A stretch of DNA of 64,000 nt, from positions 1-64,000 of the forward strand of contig NZ_JAYXHR010000003.1 in the NCBI RefSeq assembly GCF_036017065.1, given 5' to 3'. The position numbers and the translations under genes are program-made. The stretch's first letter is position 1. Every line of letters starts with the position of its first letter. Of this stretch, positions 16,741 to 25,501 are shown one piece after another. The DNA comes from Uliginosibacterium sp036017065. GTDB taxonomy: Bacteria > Pseudomonadota > Gammaproteobacteria > Burkholderiales > Rhodocyclaceae. Below the pieces are notes generated by a model. The model did not search any database and had not been told where the DNA came from. It was given only the letters and a program-made list of their open reading frames with translations.

Positions 16741-17943
16741 ATGCACACGAATGACAAGACTCTGCGCCGGCGTGCCGGCTGGGCGCTTGCGCTGGCTATT
16801 GGTCTCGGCCTGACGGCTTGCGGCAAGCAGCAAGGGGGCGGGGCGCAGGGTGGCGGGCAGGCACCGGAAGTCAGCGTGGTCACCGTCGGTACGCAGTCGG
16901 TGCCGGTCAGTACCGAACTCGCGGGCCGCACCGTGCCGTACCAGATCGCCGAGGTGCGTCCGCAGGTCAGCGGCATCGTGAAGGAGCGCCTGTTCCGCGA
17001 GGGTGCGGACGTGAGTGCTGGTTCGTCGCTGTACCAGATCGACGCGGCGACCTACCAGGTGGAGTACGAGCGTGCCCAGGCCGCGCTGGTGAAGGCGGAG
17101 GCGAACGTGGCGACGACGCGTTCGCGCGCGCAGCGCTACGAGGAGCTGGTGGCGATCAAGGCCGTGAGCCAGCAGGACCGCGATGACGCGGTGGCCTCGC
17201 AGAAGCAGACCGAGGCCGACGTGGCGGTGGCGCGTGCCGCGGTGGAAGCGGCGCGCATCAACCTGGCGTACACGAAGGTGGCGGCGCCGATCTCCGGCCG
17301 CATCGGCAAGTCGACAGTGACGCCGGGTGCGCTGGTGACGGCCAACCAGGCCACCGCGCTGACCACCATCCAGCAACTGGACCCGGTGTATGTCGACGTC
17401 ACCCAGTCCAGCAGCGAGCTGCTGCGCCTGCGCCGTGACCTCAACGACGGCCGCCTGAAGCGCGCCGAGGTGGGCCAGGCCCGTGTGCGGCTGCTGCTGG
17501 AAGACGGCACGGCCTACGCACGCGAGGGCAAGCTGGCCTTCTCCGACGTGACGGTGGACCAGGGCACCGGCACGGTGACGCTGCGCGCGGTGTTCCCGAA
17601 CCCGGACAAGGTGCTGCTGCCCGGCATGTACGTGCGCGCGGTGCTGGAGGAAGGCGTGCGCGAGAACGCCATCGTGGTGCCGCAACAGAGCGTTAGCCGC
17701 GATGCCAAGGGCAATGCGGTGGCGATGGTGGTGAATGCCGAGAACAAGGTGGAGCCGCGCATGCTCAAGACCCAGCGCGCGCTGGGCAACCAGTGGCTGG
17801 TGAACGAAGGCCTGCAGGTGGGCGACCGCGTCATCGTGGAAGGCCTGCAGAAGGCCCGCCCCGGCGCACCGGTGATGCCGGTGCCGTGGGACCCGAAGGC
17901 CCAGTCCGCACCCGCTGCCGCCCCTGCCGCGGCCGCGAAGTAA
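16741..17943 (+). CDS. acrA: RND efflux periplasmic adaptor (AcrA/MexA-like lipoprotein)
   Basis: A 400-residue membrane-fusion protein with a lipoprotein signal peptide (lipobox LTAC, Cys27). It shows the expected order: a lipoyl half-motif (RPQVSGIVKERLFREGADVS), an alpha-helical hairpin (about 95-165), the second lipoyl half (LAYTKVAAPISGRIGKS), a beta-barrel (VDVTQSSSELLRLRRDL) and a membrane-proximal domain. Adaptors of this type link an RND pump to an outer-membrane channel for multidrug or solvent efflux. It is the first gene of an operon, 12 bp before the pump. It ends in a low-complexity Ala/Pro tail. Confidence 0.93.
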   Translation: MHTNDKTLRRRAGWALALAIGLGLTACGKQQGGGAQGGGQAPEVSVVTVGTQSVPVSTELAGRTVPYQIAEVRPQVSGIVKERLFREGADVSAGSSLYQIDAATYQVEYERAQAALVKAEANVATTRSRAQRYEELVAIKAVSQQDRDDAVASQKQTEADVAVARAAVEAARINLAYTKVAAPISGRIGKSTVTPGALVTANQATALTTIQQLDPVYVDVTQSSSELLRLRRDLNDGRLKRAEVGQARVRLLLEDGTAYAREGKLAFSDVTVDQGTGTVTLRAVFPNPDKVLLPGMYVRAVLEEGVRENAIVVPQQSVSRDAKGNAVAMVVNAENKVEPRMLKTQRALGNQWLVNEGLQVGDRVIVEGLQKARPGAPVMPVPWDPKAQSAPAAAPAAAAK

Positions 17944-17955
17944 GGAGCGTCGCAC

Positions 17956-20900
17956 ATGGCTCGCTTCTTCATAGACCGGCCCATCTTCGCGTGGGTCATT
18001 GCCATCGTCATCATGCTGGCGGGTGCGCTGTCGATCATGCAGCTGCCGATCGCGCAGTACCCGACCATCGCACCGCCGGCCGTCGTCATCAACGCCAGCT
18101 ATCCCGGCGCGTCCGCCAAGACCATCGAAGACTCGGTGACGCAGATCATCGAGCAGAAGCTGACCGGCCTCGACGGTCTGTTGTACATGAACTCGACCAG
18201 CGATTCGTCCGGTCGTGCCTCGATCACCCTGACCTTCAACGCGGATACCAACCCGGACATCGCGCAGGTGCAGGTGCAGAACAAGCTGCAGCTCGCCATG
18301 CCGTTGCTGCCGCAGGCGGTGCAGCAGCAGGGCGTGCAGGTCGCCAAGTCGGCGCGCAACTTCCTGCTGGTGATCGGCTTCGTGTCGGAGGACGGCAAGG
18401 CCAACCAGACCGACCTGTCCGACTACCTCGTGGCCAACGTGCAGGACCCGCTGTCGCGCGTCACCGGCGTGGGCGAGGTGCAGGTGTTCGGCGCGCAGTA
18501 CGCCATTCGCATATGGCTGGACCCAGCCAAGCTCAACAACTACAAGCTGACCCCGTCGGACGTCACCGCCGCGCTGCAGGCGCAGAACGCACAGGTGTCG
18601 GCCGGCCAGCTCGGCGCCGCACCCGCGGTGCCCGGCCAGCAGCTCAATGCCTCGATCACTGCGCAGAGCCGCCTGCAGACCGTCGAGCAGTTCCAGGACG
18701 TGCTGTTGCGCACCAACGCGCAGGGCGGCACCGTGCGCCTGCGTGACGTGGCGCGCGTGGAGCTGGGAGCGGAGAACTACGGCACCGTGGCGCGCTTCAA
18801 CGGCAAGCCCGCGGCCGGCATCGGCATCAAACTGGCGGCCGGCTCCAACGCGCTGGAAACGGCCGATGCGGTGAAGGCCAAGATCGCCGAGATGAGCCCG
18901 TATTTCCCGGCCGGCGTCTCCACCGTGATGCCGTACGACACGACGCCCTTCGTCAAGCTGTCGATCCAGGAGGTGGTGAAGACGCTGATCGAGGCCATCA
19001 TCCTGGTGTTCCTGGTGATGTACCTCTTCCTGCAGAACTTCCGCGCCACGCTGATCCCGACCATCGCGGTGCCGGTCGTGTTGCTGGGCACCTTCGGCGT
19101 GCTGGCAGCGTTCGGCTACTCCATCAACACGCTGACGATGTTCGGCGTGGTGCTGGCCATCGGCCTGCTGGTGGATGACGCGATCGTGGTGGTGGAGAAC
19201 GTCGAGCGCGTGATGAGCGAGGAAGGCCTGCCGCCCAGGGAGGCGACGCGCAAGTCGATGGGGCAGATCACCGGTGCGCTGGTGGGCATCGCCCTGGTGC
19301 TGTCCGCGGTGTTCGTGCCGATGGCTTTCTTCGGTGGCTCCACCGGCGTCATCTACCGCCAGTTCTCGATCACCATCGTGTCGTCCATGGTGCTGTCGGT
19401 GGTGGTCGCGATGATCCTCACACCGGCCCTGTGCGCGACCATGCTCAAGCCGATCGAGAAAGGCCACAAGCACACCCAGGCGGGGTTCTTCCGCTGGTTC
19501 AACCGCATGTTCGACCGCAACACGCAGCGCTATGAATCGGCGGTGGGCCGCATGCTGGCGCGCACCGGTCGCTACATGGTGATCTTCGTGCTGCTGGTGG
19601 CCGGCATGGCCTTCCTGTTCACGCGCATGCCGACGTCCTTCCTGCCGGAGGAAGACCAGGGAATCATGTTCACGCAGATCATGCTGCCCGCCGGTGCCAC
19701 CCAGGAGCGCACGCTGCAGACCATCGAAAAGGTGGAGCAGCACTTCCTGGAGAACGAGAAGGACGCGGTCAGCTCGCTGTTCACCATTGCCGGCTTCAGC
19801 TTCGGGGGCTCCGGCCAGAACATGGGCCTGGGCTTCATCCAGCTGCGCGACTGGAAGGAACGCGAGCGTCCCGACCTGCACGTGAAGGCGGTGGCCGGTC
19901 GTGCGATGGGTGCGTTCTCGAAGTTCCGCGACGGCCTGGCGTTCGCCTTCGTGCCGCCGGCGGTGATCGAGCTGGGCACCTCCAACGGCTTCGACCTGCA
20001 GTTGCAGGATCGTGGCGGCCTCGGTCACGAGGCGCTGATCGCGGCACGCAACCAGTTCCTCGGCCTCGCCTCGCAGGACAAGCGCCTGGTCGGCGTGCGC
20101 CCCAACGGCCAGGACGACCAGCCGGAATACAAGCTGGACATCGACCACGCCCGTGCCGGTGCGCTGGGGGTGACGGTGGCGGACATAAACAGCACCCTGT
20201 CGATCGCCTGGGGCAGCCAGTACGTGAACGACTTCATCGACCGTGGTCGCATCAAGAAGGTGTACATGCAGGCCGATGCGCCCGCCCGCATGCTGCCGGA
20301 GGATCTGAACAAGTGGTACGTGCGCAACAACAAGGGCGAGATGGTGCCGTTCTCGGCGTTCGCCACTGCGCACTGGGACTACGGTTCACCGCGTCTGGAG
20401 CGCTTCAACGGCATGCCGTCGATCAACCTGCAGGGCCAGGCTGCACCCGGCCTCAGCTCGGGTGACGCGATGGCCGCGGTGGAGGAGATCATGGCCAGGC
20501 TGCCCGCGGGCATCGGCCACGAATGGAGCGGCACCTCGTATGAGGAACGTCGTTCCGGCGCACAGGCCCCGGCGCTGTATGCCATTTCACTGCTGGTAGT
20601 GTTCCTCTGCCTGGCAGCGCTGTACGAAAGCTGGTCGGTGCCGTTCTCGGTGATGCTGGTGGTGCCGCTGGGGGTCATCGGTGCGCTGCTGGCGGCCAGC
20701 ACGCGCGGCCTGTCGAACGACGTGTACTTCCAGGTCGGCCTGCTGACCACCATCGGCCTCGCGTCGAAGAACGCGATCCTGATCGTCGAGTTCGCCAAGG
20801 AGCAGATGGAGCAGGGCAAGGAGCTGGTGGAGGCGACGATGGAGGCGGTGCGCATGCGCTTGCGGCCCATCCTGATGACCTCGCTGGCCTTCGGTCTGGG

Positions 20901-21117
20901 CGTGGTGCCGCTGGCGATCGCCACCGGCGCGGGCTCGGGCAGCCAGAACGCCATCGGCACCGGTGTGCTGGGCGGCATGATCACCAGCACGGTACTCGGC
21001 ATCTTCTTCGTGCCGGTGTTCTATGTGGTCATCCGTCGCATCTTCAGCAAGCGTGAGGCCACCGCGGTGGCCGCCGGGACGACCCCCGCGACGCGTACCG
21101 CACAGGAAGGACATTGA
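17956..21117 (+). CDS. acrB: RND multidrug efflux pump (AcrB/MexB, HAE1 family)
   Basis: 1053 residues, the normal length for hydrophobe/amphiphile efflux-1 pumps. The N terminus MARFFIDRPIFAWVIAIVIM is typical. The proton-relay pair falls at Asp407-Asp408 (GLLVDDAIVVVENV), and the partner Lys is near residue 938 (ASKNAILIVEFAKE), matching the AcrB layout. Twelve membrane segments and two large periplasmic loops are visible. The pump exports drugs, dyes, detergents or solvents using the proton gradient, together with the adjacent adaptor and channel. It is separated from the next gene by a single base, so translational coupling is likely. Confidence 0.95.
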   Translation: MARFFIDRPIFAWVIAIVIMLAGALSIMQLPIAQYPTIAPPAVVINASYPGASAKTIEDSVTQIIEQKLTGLDGLLYMNSTSDSSGRASITLTFNADTNPDIAQVQVQNKLQLAMPLLPQAVQQQGVQVAKSARNFLLVIGFVSEDGKANQTDLSDYLVANVQDPLSRVTGVGEVQVFGAQYAIRIWLDPAKLNNYKLTPSDVTAALQAQNAQVSAGQLGAAPAVPGQQLNASITAQSRLQTVEQFQDVLLRTNAQGGTVRLRDVARVELGAENYGTVARFNGKPAAGIGIKLAAGSNALETADAVKAKIAEMSPYFPAGVSTVMPYDTTPFVKLSIQEVVKTLIEAIILVFLVMYLFLQNFRATLIPTIAVPVVLLGTFGVLAAFGYSINTLTMFGVVLAIGLLVDDAIVVVENVERVMSEEGLPPREATRKSMGQITGALVGIALVLSAVFVPMAFFGGSTGVIYRQFSITIVSSMVLSVVVAMILTPALCATMLKPIEKGHKHTQAGFFRWFNRMFDRNTQRYESAVGRMLARTGRYMVIFVLLVAGMAFLFTRMPTSFLPEEDQGIMFTQIMLPAGATQERTLQTIEKVEQHFLENEKDAVSSLFTIAGFSFGGSGQNMGLGFIQLRDWKERERPDLHVKAVAGRAMGAFSKFRDGLAFAFVPPAVIELGTSNGFDLQLQDRGGLGHEALIAARNQFLGLASQDKRLVGVRPNGQDDQPEYKLDIDHARAGALGVTVADINSTLSIAWGSQYVNDFIDRGRIKKVYMQADAPARMLPEDLNKWYVRNNKGEMVPFSAFATAHWDYGSPRLERFNGMPSINLQGQAAPGLSSGDAMAAVEEIMARLPAGIGHEWSGTSYEERRSGAQAPALYAISLLVVFLCLAALYESWSVPFSVMLVVPLGVIGALLAASTRGLSNDVYFQVGLLTTIGLASKNAILIVEFAKEQMEQGKELVEATMEAVRMRLRPILMTSLAFGLGVVPLAIATGAGSGSQNAIGTGVLGGMITSTVLGIFFVPVFYVVIRRIFSKREATAVAAGTTPATRTAQEGH

Positions 21118-21118
21118 T

Positions 21119-22555
21119 ATGAACAAGTCATTGCTGGCATCGGCCATCACCACGGCCATGACCTCGCTGCTGCTCGGGGGCTGCGTCAGCCTCGCGCCCG
21201 ACTACCAACGACCGGTCGCGCCGACGGCGGACGCCTGGCCGCAGGGCGCGGCCTACAAGCCGACGGCGGAAGTCGCGGGCAAGGCCGCCAACGAGATCGG
21301 CTGGCGCGAGTTCTTCGCGGACGCCCGCCTGCAGAAGCTGATCGAACTGTCGCTGGCCAACAACCGCGACCTGCGCGTGGCCGCACTGAACATCGAGCGC
21401 GCACGGGCGCAGTACCAGATCCAGCGCGCCGACCAGTTCCCCACCGTGCGGGCGACGGCGGGCGAGACCGTGTCGCGCACGCCGGCCGACCTGGCCGGGG
21501 GCGGCGATGCGCGCATCAGCCGCCAGTACAGCGTCGGCCTGGGCGTGGCGAGCTACGAGCTGGATTTCTTCGGTCGCGTGCAGAGCCTGAAGGACGCCGC
21601 GCTGCAGACCTATCTGGCCAGCGAAGAGGCGCGACGCAGCGCACAGATCGCGCTGGTGGCCGAGGTGGCGAATGCCTATCTCAGCCTGGCCGCCGACCAG
21701 GAGCGGCTGAAGCTGTCGCAGGACACGCTGGCAAGCCGCCAGGAATCGTACGAGCTGACGCGTCGTACCTACGAGCTGGGGGCCGCGTCGGCCCTGGCGC
21801 TGCGCCAGGCGCAGAGCACCGTGGAAGGCGCGCGGGGCGACGTGGCAACCTTCACCACCCGCGTGGCGCAGGACCGCAACGCACTGGCCGTGCTGGTCGG
21901 CGACGCCGTGCCCGCCGAGCTGTTGCCGCCGGACCTGGGCAGCGCCGTCGCCGCGGTGAGCGACCTGCCTGCCGGCGTGCCGTCCACCGTGCTGCAGGGC
22001 CGCCCGGACATCCTGCAGGCAGAACGTCGCCTGCAGTCGGCGAATGCCAACATCGGCGCCGCGCGCGCGGCTTTCTTCCCGAGCATCACCCTGACGGCTT
22101 CGGCAGGGACGGCGAGCGCCAGCCTGGACGGACTGTTCCAGTCCGGCTCCGGCGCCTGGAGCTTCGCGCCGTCGATCAGCCTGCCGATCTTCGACATGGG
22201 GCGTCGCGAGGCGAACCTGGATGTGGCGCGTACCGATCGTGACATCGCGCTGGCCCAGTATGACAAGGCGATTCAGTCCGCCTTCCGCGAGGTTGCCGAT
22301 GCGCTCGCCGTGCGTGGCACGGTGGACGAGGAGCTGTCGGCACGGCAGGCGCAGGTGGAAGCCTTCGCCGAGAGCCTGAAGTTGTCCGAGGCCCGCTTCC
22401 GCGGCGGCGTGGACAGCTATCTCGCCGTGCTGGACGCGCAGCGCTCGCTGTACGTCGCGCAGCAGTCGCTGATCGGCGTTCGCCTGTCGCGCCAGGCTAA
22501 TCTCGTCACCCTGTACAAGGTGCTGGGTGGCGGCCTGGTGGAGCGCAGCAGTTGA
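21119..22555 (+). CDS. RND outer-membrane factor lipoprotein (OprM/NodT family)
   Basis: A 478-residue TolC-like channel of the NodT/OprM lipoprotein type. The signal peptide ends in LLGGC, giving lipidated Cys22. Family features include the SLAPDYQRP start of the mature protein, two repeated helical halves (NRDLRVAALNIERARAQYQ and the later RPDILQAERRLQSANANIG), and the GVDSYLAVLDAQRSLY ending. It provides the outer-membrane exit duct for the upstream pump. The start at 21119 is directly after the pump stop codon; longer in-frame starts would overlap the pump gene and break the signal peptide. Confidence 0.93.
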   Translation: MNKSLLASAITTAMTSLLLGGCVSLAPDYQRPVAPTADAWPQGAAYKPTAEVAGKAANEIGWREFFADARLQKLIELSLANNRDLRVAALNIERARAQYQIQRADQFPTVRATAGETVSRTPADLAGGGDARISRQYSVGLGVASYELDFFGRVQSLKDAALQTYLASEEARRSAQIALVAEVANAYLSLAADQERLKLSQDTLASRQESYELTRRTYELGAASALALRQAQSTVEGARGDVATFTTRVAQDRNALAVLVGDAVPAELLPPDLGSAVAAVSDLPAGVPSTVLQGRPDILQAERRLQSANANIGAARAAFFPSITLTASAGTASASLDGLFQSGSGAWSFAPSISLPIFDMGRREANLDVARTDRDIALAQYDKAIQSAFREVADALAVRGTVDEELSARQAQVEAFAESLKLSEARFRGGVDSYLAVLDAQRSLYVAQQSLIGVRLSRQANLVTLYKVLGGGLVERSS

Positions 22556-22568
22556 AAGTGGCGCGGCG

Positions 22569-23177
22569 ATGAGCACACCCCGCAGGCATCACGACCCCGA
22601 GCGCGCCGAGGCGCGTCGCTGCCAGGTTCTGGACGCGGCCGCCGGGTGCTTCCGCGAGCACGGCTTCCACGGTGCCAGCATGGCGGAGATCTCGAAGCGC
22701 GCCGGCATGAGCGCCGGGCACATCTACAACTACTTCGCCAGCAAGGAAGAGATCATCTTCGGCATCGTCGACCGCAATGTCGAAGATGTGCTGGAACGCA
22801 TGCAGACCCTGGTGGATGGCGGCCGCGACGTGCTGGACGTGCTGGTGGACCGCGCCGCCGAGGGGGTGGCGCACAACACCGAGCCAGCCTATGTGTCGCT
22901 GATGCTGGAGGTCAGCGCCGAGGCGGCGCGCAATCCGGCGGTGGCGGCCAAGGTGCGTGCGGCGGACCGCATCCTGCTGGGCCGGCTGCACGAGCTGCTG
23001 ATGTCCAGCGGCAAGGCCACGGCGTATCGCGAAGATCCGGCACGACAGGGGCGGCTCAACATGCTGGTGGCGATGTTCGAAGGCATTCGCCAGCGGGCGC
23101 TGGCCTGTCCCGATCTCGACCTCGACAGCCTGGTGGCGCCCATGCGCAACGTCATCCGCGCGGTGCTGACGGGCTGA
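22569..23177 (+). CDS. TetR family regulator A of the efflux operon
   Basis: A 202-residue TetR protein. The N-terminal helix-turn-helix is clear: AAAGCFREHGFHGASMAEIS, then KRAGMSAGHIYNYFASKEEI. The rest is an all-helical ligand-binding domain. It lies 13 bp behind the outer-membrane factor gene in the same direction, so it is probably transcribed with the pump and gives negative feedback. The palindromic operator at 16650-16667 is a candidate target. Typical efflux repressors are divergent from their operon; here the regulator is distal. Confidence 0.88.
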   Translation: MSTPRRHHDPERAEARRCQVLDAAAGCFREHGFHGASMAEISKRAGMSAGHIYNYFASKEEIIFGIVDRNVEDVLERMQTLVDGGRDVLDVLVDRAAEGVAHNTEPAYVSLMLEVSAEAARNPAVAAKVRAADRILLGRLHELLMSSGKATAYREDPARQGRLNMLVAMFEGIRQRALACPDLDLDSLVAPMRNVIRAVLTG

Positions 23178-23187
23178 ACGGGCCGGC

Positions 23188-23826
23188 ATGCGCCGCACCC
23201 GCGACGAGGCATCCCTCACCCGCGCGCGCCTGCTCGACGCCGCCGAGCAGCTGTTTGCGGAGCGCGGTTTCCCGGCGACGCGGCTGGATGACATCGCCGC
23301 CGCAGCGGGGGCGACGCGTGGCGCTTTCTACTGGCACTTCAAGAGCAAGGAAGAAGTGTTCGACGCGATGCTGGCACGCGCGGCGGAACACATCGGCGCC
23401 GCGCTGGCTTCCTCCCGCCGGCGTGCGGCGGACGATCCGCTCGGTGCGTTGCGCGAGCGGATCGACACCGTCCTCCTGCATGTCGAGCAGGATGCGCGCT
23501 TCCAGCGCGTGGTCATCATGCTGATCTGCGGGCCGCACAGCCACACGATGCCCTCATCACTGTGCGAGCAGGCCAACACCCTGGGTGCGAGGGCCATCGA
23601 CGAGTTTGCGATGCTGTTGCGCGCGGCTGAATTGCGGGAGCAACTGCCACCGGGACTCGACAACAGGCTGGCCGCGCAGGCCTGCCATAGCCTGCTGTGT
23701 GGCGTGATCGCCGACTGGTTGCGCGCGCCGGCGGTGTTCGACATCCGGCGGGATGGCAGCCGGATGATCGATGCCTTCTTTGAATTGCTGCGGGAGTCGC
23801 GGGCGCTGCGCGCCACGCTCGCGTGA
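23188..23826 (+). CDS. TetR family regulator B (AcrR/TtgR-like)
   Basis: A 212-residue TetR protein, not closely similar to its neighbour. The DNA-binding part reads AEQLFAERGFPATRLDDIAA, then AAGATRGAFYWHFKSKEEVF; the GAFYWHFKSKEE segment is the form seen in AcrR/TtgR/SmeT repressors of RND pumps. The C-terminal domain also fits that group. It starts 10 bp after regulator A and closes the operon ahead of a strong terminator hairpin. Two co-transcribed repressors for one pump is unusual; this one is the better candidate for direct pump control by family resemblance. Confidence 0.88.
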   Translation: MRRTRDEASLTRARLLDAAEQLFAERGFPATRLDDIAAAAGATRGAFYWHFKSKEEVFDAMLARAAEHIGAALASSRRRAADDPLGALRERIDTVLLHVEQDARFQRVVIMLICGPHSHTMPSSLCEQANTLGARAIDEFAMLLRAAELREQLPPGLDNRLAAQACHSLLCGVIADWLRAPAVFDIRRDGSRMIDAFFELLRESRALRATLA

Positions 23827-23860
23827 GCCCAGCCGGCACGGCGGCCGGGGTTGCAGGCAG

Positions 23861-23884
23861 AACGGGGAGCCATGGCTCCCCGTT
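23861..23884. terminator. Terminator hairpin of the efflux operon
   Basis: Fully palindromic 24-bp sequence with arms AACGGGGAGCC / GGCTCCCCGTT around a 2-nt centre, followed by GTTTCG on the plus strand. It lies 34 bp after the last TetR stop codon and 44 bp before the 3' end of the convergent gene, so it can serve both. Confidence 0.75.
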
Positions 23885-23927
23885 GTTTCGTCAGTACCAG
23901 GCGTTGCTCACGCGCGCAGATGTTGCC

Positions 23928-24323
23928 TCAGGCGCACAGGCAGTGCGACAGGTCGCTGGTCAGCTCCCGGGTAGGTGTGCGGGTGTAGTCCTTGTCCACG
24001 CGGGTGCTGACAAGTTTCTCGGTGGGGTGATCCAGCTCGGCATTCAGCAAGCCCATGAATCCCGGCGGCGCCACCAGGATGGCGCGTGCAAAACGGTTCC
24101 TACTTCGCCCTAGCTGTAACTCCCCGGCCAGCTGGTGGGCAAAGCTCCTCGCCGAGGGTGGCTTGCCCTCCCTGCGCGGCGAGGCACGTCCATCCGCCGG
24201 ATGCATCACCAGGTCCTCGGCAGCCTTGGCTTCCTGCACCAGTTCCAGACCCTTGTTGGGGCCGTGGTTGGCGAACAGGCGGGCGCGACGGGCGTTGGCG
24301 ACGAGAATCCAGGTGATCGACAT
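23928..24323 (-). CDS. Host-attachment family protein (131 aa)
   Basis: The start MSITWILVANARRARLFANH and the segment FARAILVAPPGFMGLLNAEL match the widespread 'protein required for attachment to host cells' family. These small cytosolic proteins carry a WILVAN-x-x-x-A strand similar to the archaeal peptide-release-factor fold. The attachment name comes from one plant-pathogen phenotype and the biochemical role is not established. The ATG at 24323 has a GGAGG site 8 nt upstream. It is convergent with the efflux operon and about 210 bp from mtfA on the same strand. Confidence 0.82.
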   Translation of the reverse strand: MSITWILVANARRARLFANHGPNKGLELVQEAKAAEDLVMHPADGRASPRREGKPPSARSFAHQLAGELQLGRSRNRFARAILVAPPGFMGLLNAELDHPTEKLVSTRVDKDYTRTPTRELTSDLSHCLCA

Positions 24324-24533
24324 GTTGAATGCCTCCGGCAGTGTTCCATCGGGTGAAACATGGGATGCCGCCGCGGGCTGCGGCGGTTCTCTCAGCATAG
24401 GCAGACAAGCAGCGGTGTTACAAAGACATGACGACGGATCAGGCGCAGAGCCAGCACTGGCGCCGATATTTTTTTGAGGCCTGCGTGCATTCCGCGCCAC
24501 GAGGGGGATTCCCGGAAATGCCAAAGGCATTTT

Positions 24534-25307
24534 CTAGGCGCGGCGCAGGCGGGCGAGCGGATCCTGCCGGTAGAACAGGCAATACTGGGCGTACAGCTCC
24601 GGATAGTCTTCGGACAGCAGCTCCGGATCGGTGAAGAACACCTCGCTGGTGACCGCGAAGAACTCGGAGGGGTGGGTGGCGGCATAGCTGTCGATGGCGG
24701 TGTCCATGTCCTGCGCTTCCGCTTCGTCGACCAGGGCACAGAAGTCCTCGTAGGCATCGTCCAGCGTGTCGAGCCAGGCATCCTCGTCCATGTCGGCATG
24801 CAGCGGCGGGAGGCCGTCGGCCGGGCCGTTGAGCATGTCGAGCTTGTGCGCGAACTCGTGGATGACGACGTTGGCGCCGTCGTAGTCGGCCGGGTCGTCG
24901 AACCAGGCCAGCACCACCGGGCCGCCGTCCCAGGCTTCGCCCAGCGCGTCCTCGTCGTACTCGTGCAGCACGCCGTCTTCGTCCACGCTGCGGCGGGGGA
25001 TCACGAAGGCGCCGGGGTACACGATGATGCCGCTCCAGCCGTCGTAGGCGCCCAGTCCCAGCTTCAGCACCGGCAGGCAGGCCTGCAGCGCGACCGACAG
25101 CCGCAGGTCGTTGCCGGGCACCAGCCCCTGCGCGCCGGAGAACACCTTGCGTTCCAGGAAGGCCAGCGCCATGGCGCGCAGGTCCGCGCGCTCCTGCTCG
25201 TCGAGCGGATCGAGGAAGGGGAGATGGCGCTCGGCGCTGCGCCACAGGTCATCGCTGATCGTGGCGCGCGGGGTGGGTAAGAGCAGTCGCCTGAGCGCAT
25301 CGAGCAT
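24534..25307 (-). CDS. mtfA: MtfA family zinc metallopeptidase
   Basis: A 257-residue protein carrying the zinc-binding HEFAH motif within VVIHEFAHKLDMLNG and the family-specific ATHPSEFFAVTSEVFF segment containing a further glutamate. It also shows RLSVALQACLPVLKLG and IIVYPGAFVIPR. MtfA in E. coli is a cytosolic peptidase that binds the glucose-PTS repressor Mlc. No PTS gene is visible here, so the target may differ. I start it at the ATG at 25307 because the MLDALRRLLLP start matches the family. An open extension upstream to 25394 would add Met-Pro-Ser-Pro-type repeats encoded by the tandem repeat at 25339-25398. Neither start has a clear ribosome binding site. Confidence 0.85.
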   Translation of the reverse strand: MLDALRRLLLPTPRATISDDLWRSAERHLPFLDPLDEQERADLRAMALAFLERKVFSGAQGLVPGNDLRLSVALQACLPVLKLGLGAYDGWSGIIVYPGAFVIPRRSVDEDGVLHEYDEDALGEAWDGGPVVLAWFDDPADYDGANVVIHEFAHKLDMLNGPADGLPPLHADMDEDAWLDTLDDAYEDFCALVDEAEAQDMDTAIDSYAATHPSEFFAVTSEVFFTDPELLSEDYPELYAQYCLFYRQDPLARLRRA

Positions 25308-25338
25308 GGCGTCAGTGTATGGCGAATGAGGCACAGGC

Positions 25339-25398
25339 GAGGAGATAAACGAGGACATAAACGAAGACATGGGCGATGGCATGGGCGATGGCATGGGC
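25339..25398. repeat. Five-unit 12-bp tandem repeat between mtfA and relA
   Basis: Five head-to-tail 12-mers: GAGGAGATAAAC, GAGGACATAAAC, GAAGACATGGGC and two copies of GATGGCATGGGC. The units drift gradually from left to right, as in a slipped-strand array. The array lies in the divergent intergenic region and is open in frame with both flanking genes, so copy-number change would not shift either frame. Confidence 0.85.
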
Positions 25399-25501
25399 GC
25401 GCACTGCCTGTGTCGTGATGTGCAGACAGCGCGGTCTGACCAGTCAGTACATTCCCGATGGTCCGCCGGTCGCGAAGAAGCCCTGTGGGATAATCGCGCC
25501 C

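Noticed and set aside
16648..20373. A 1241-codon open frame on the minus strand across the efflux adaptor and pump genes
   Set aside because: Its product is His/Arg/Gly-rich with no domains; it mirrors the codon bias of the real genes on the plus strand, which have clear RND motifs.
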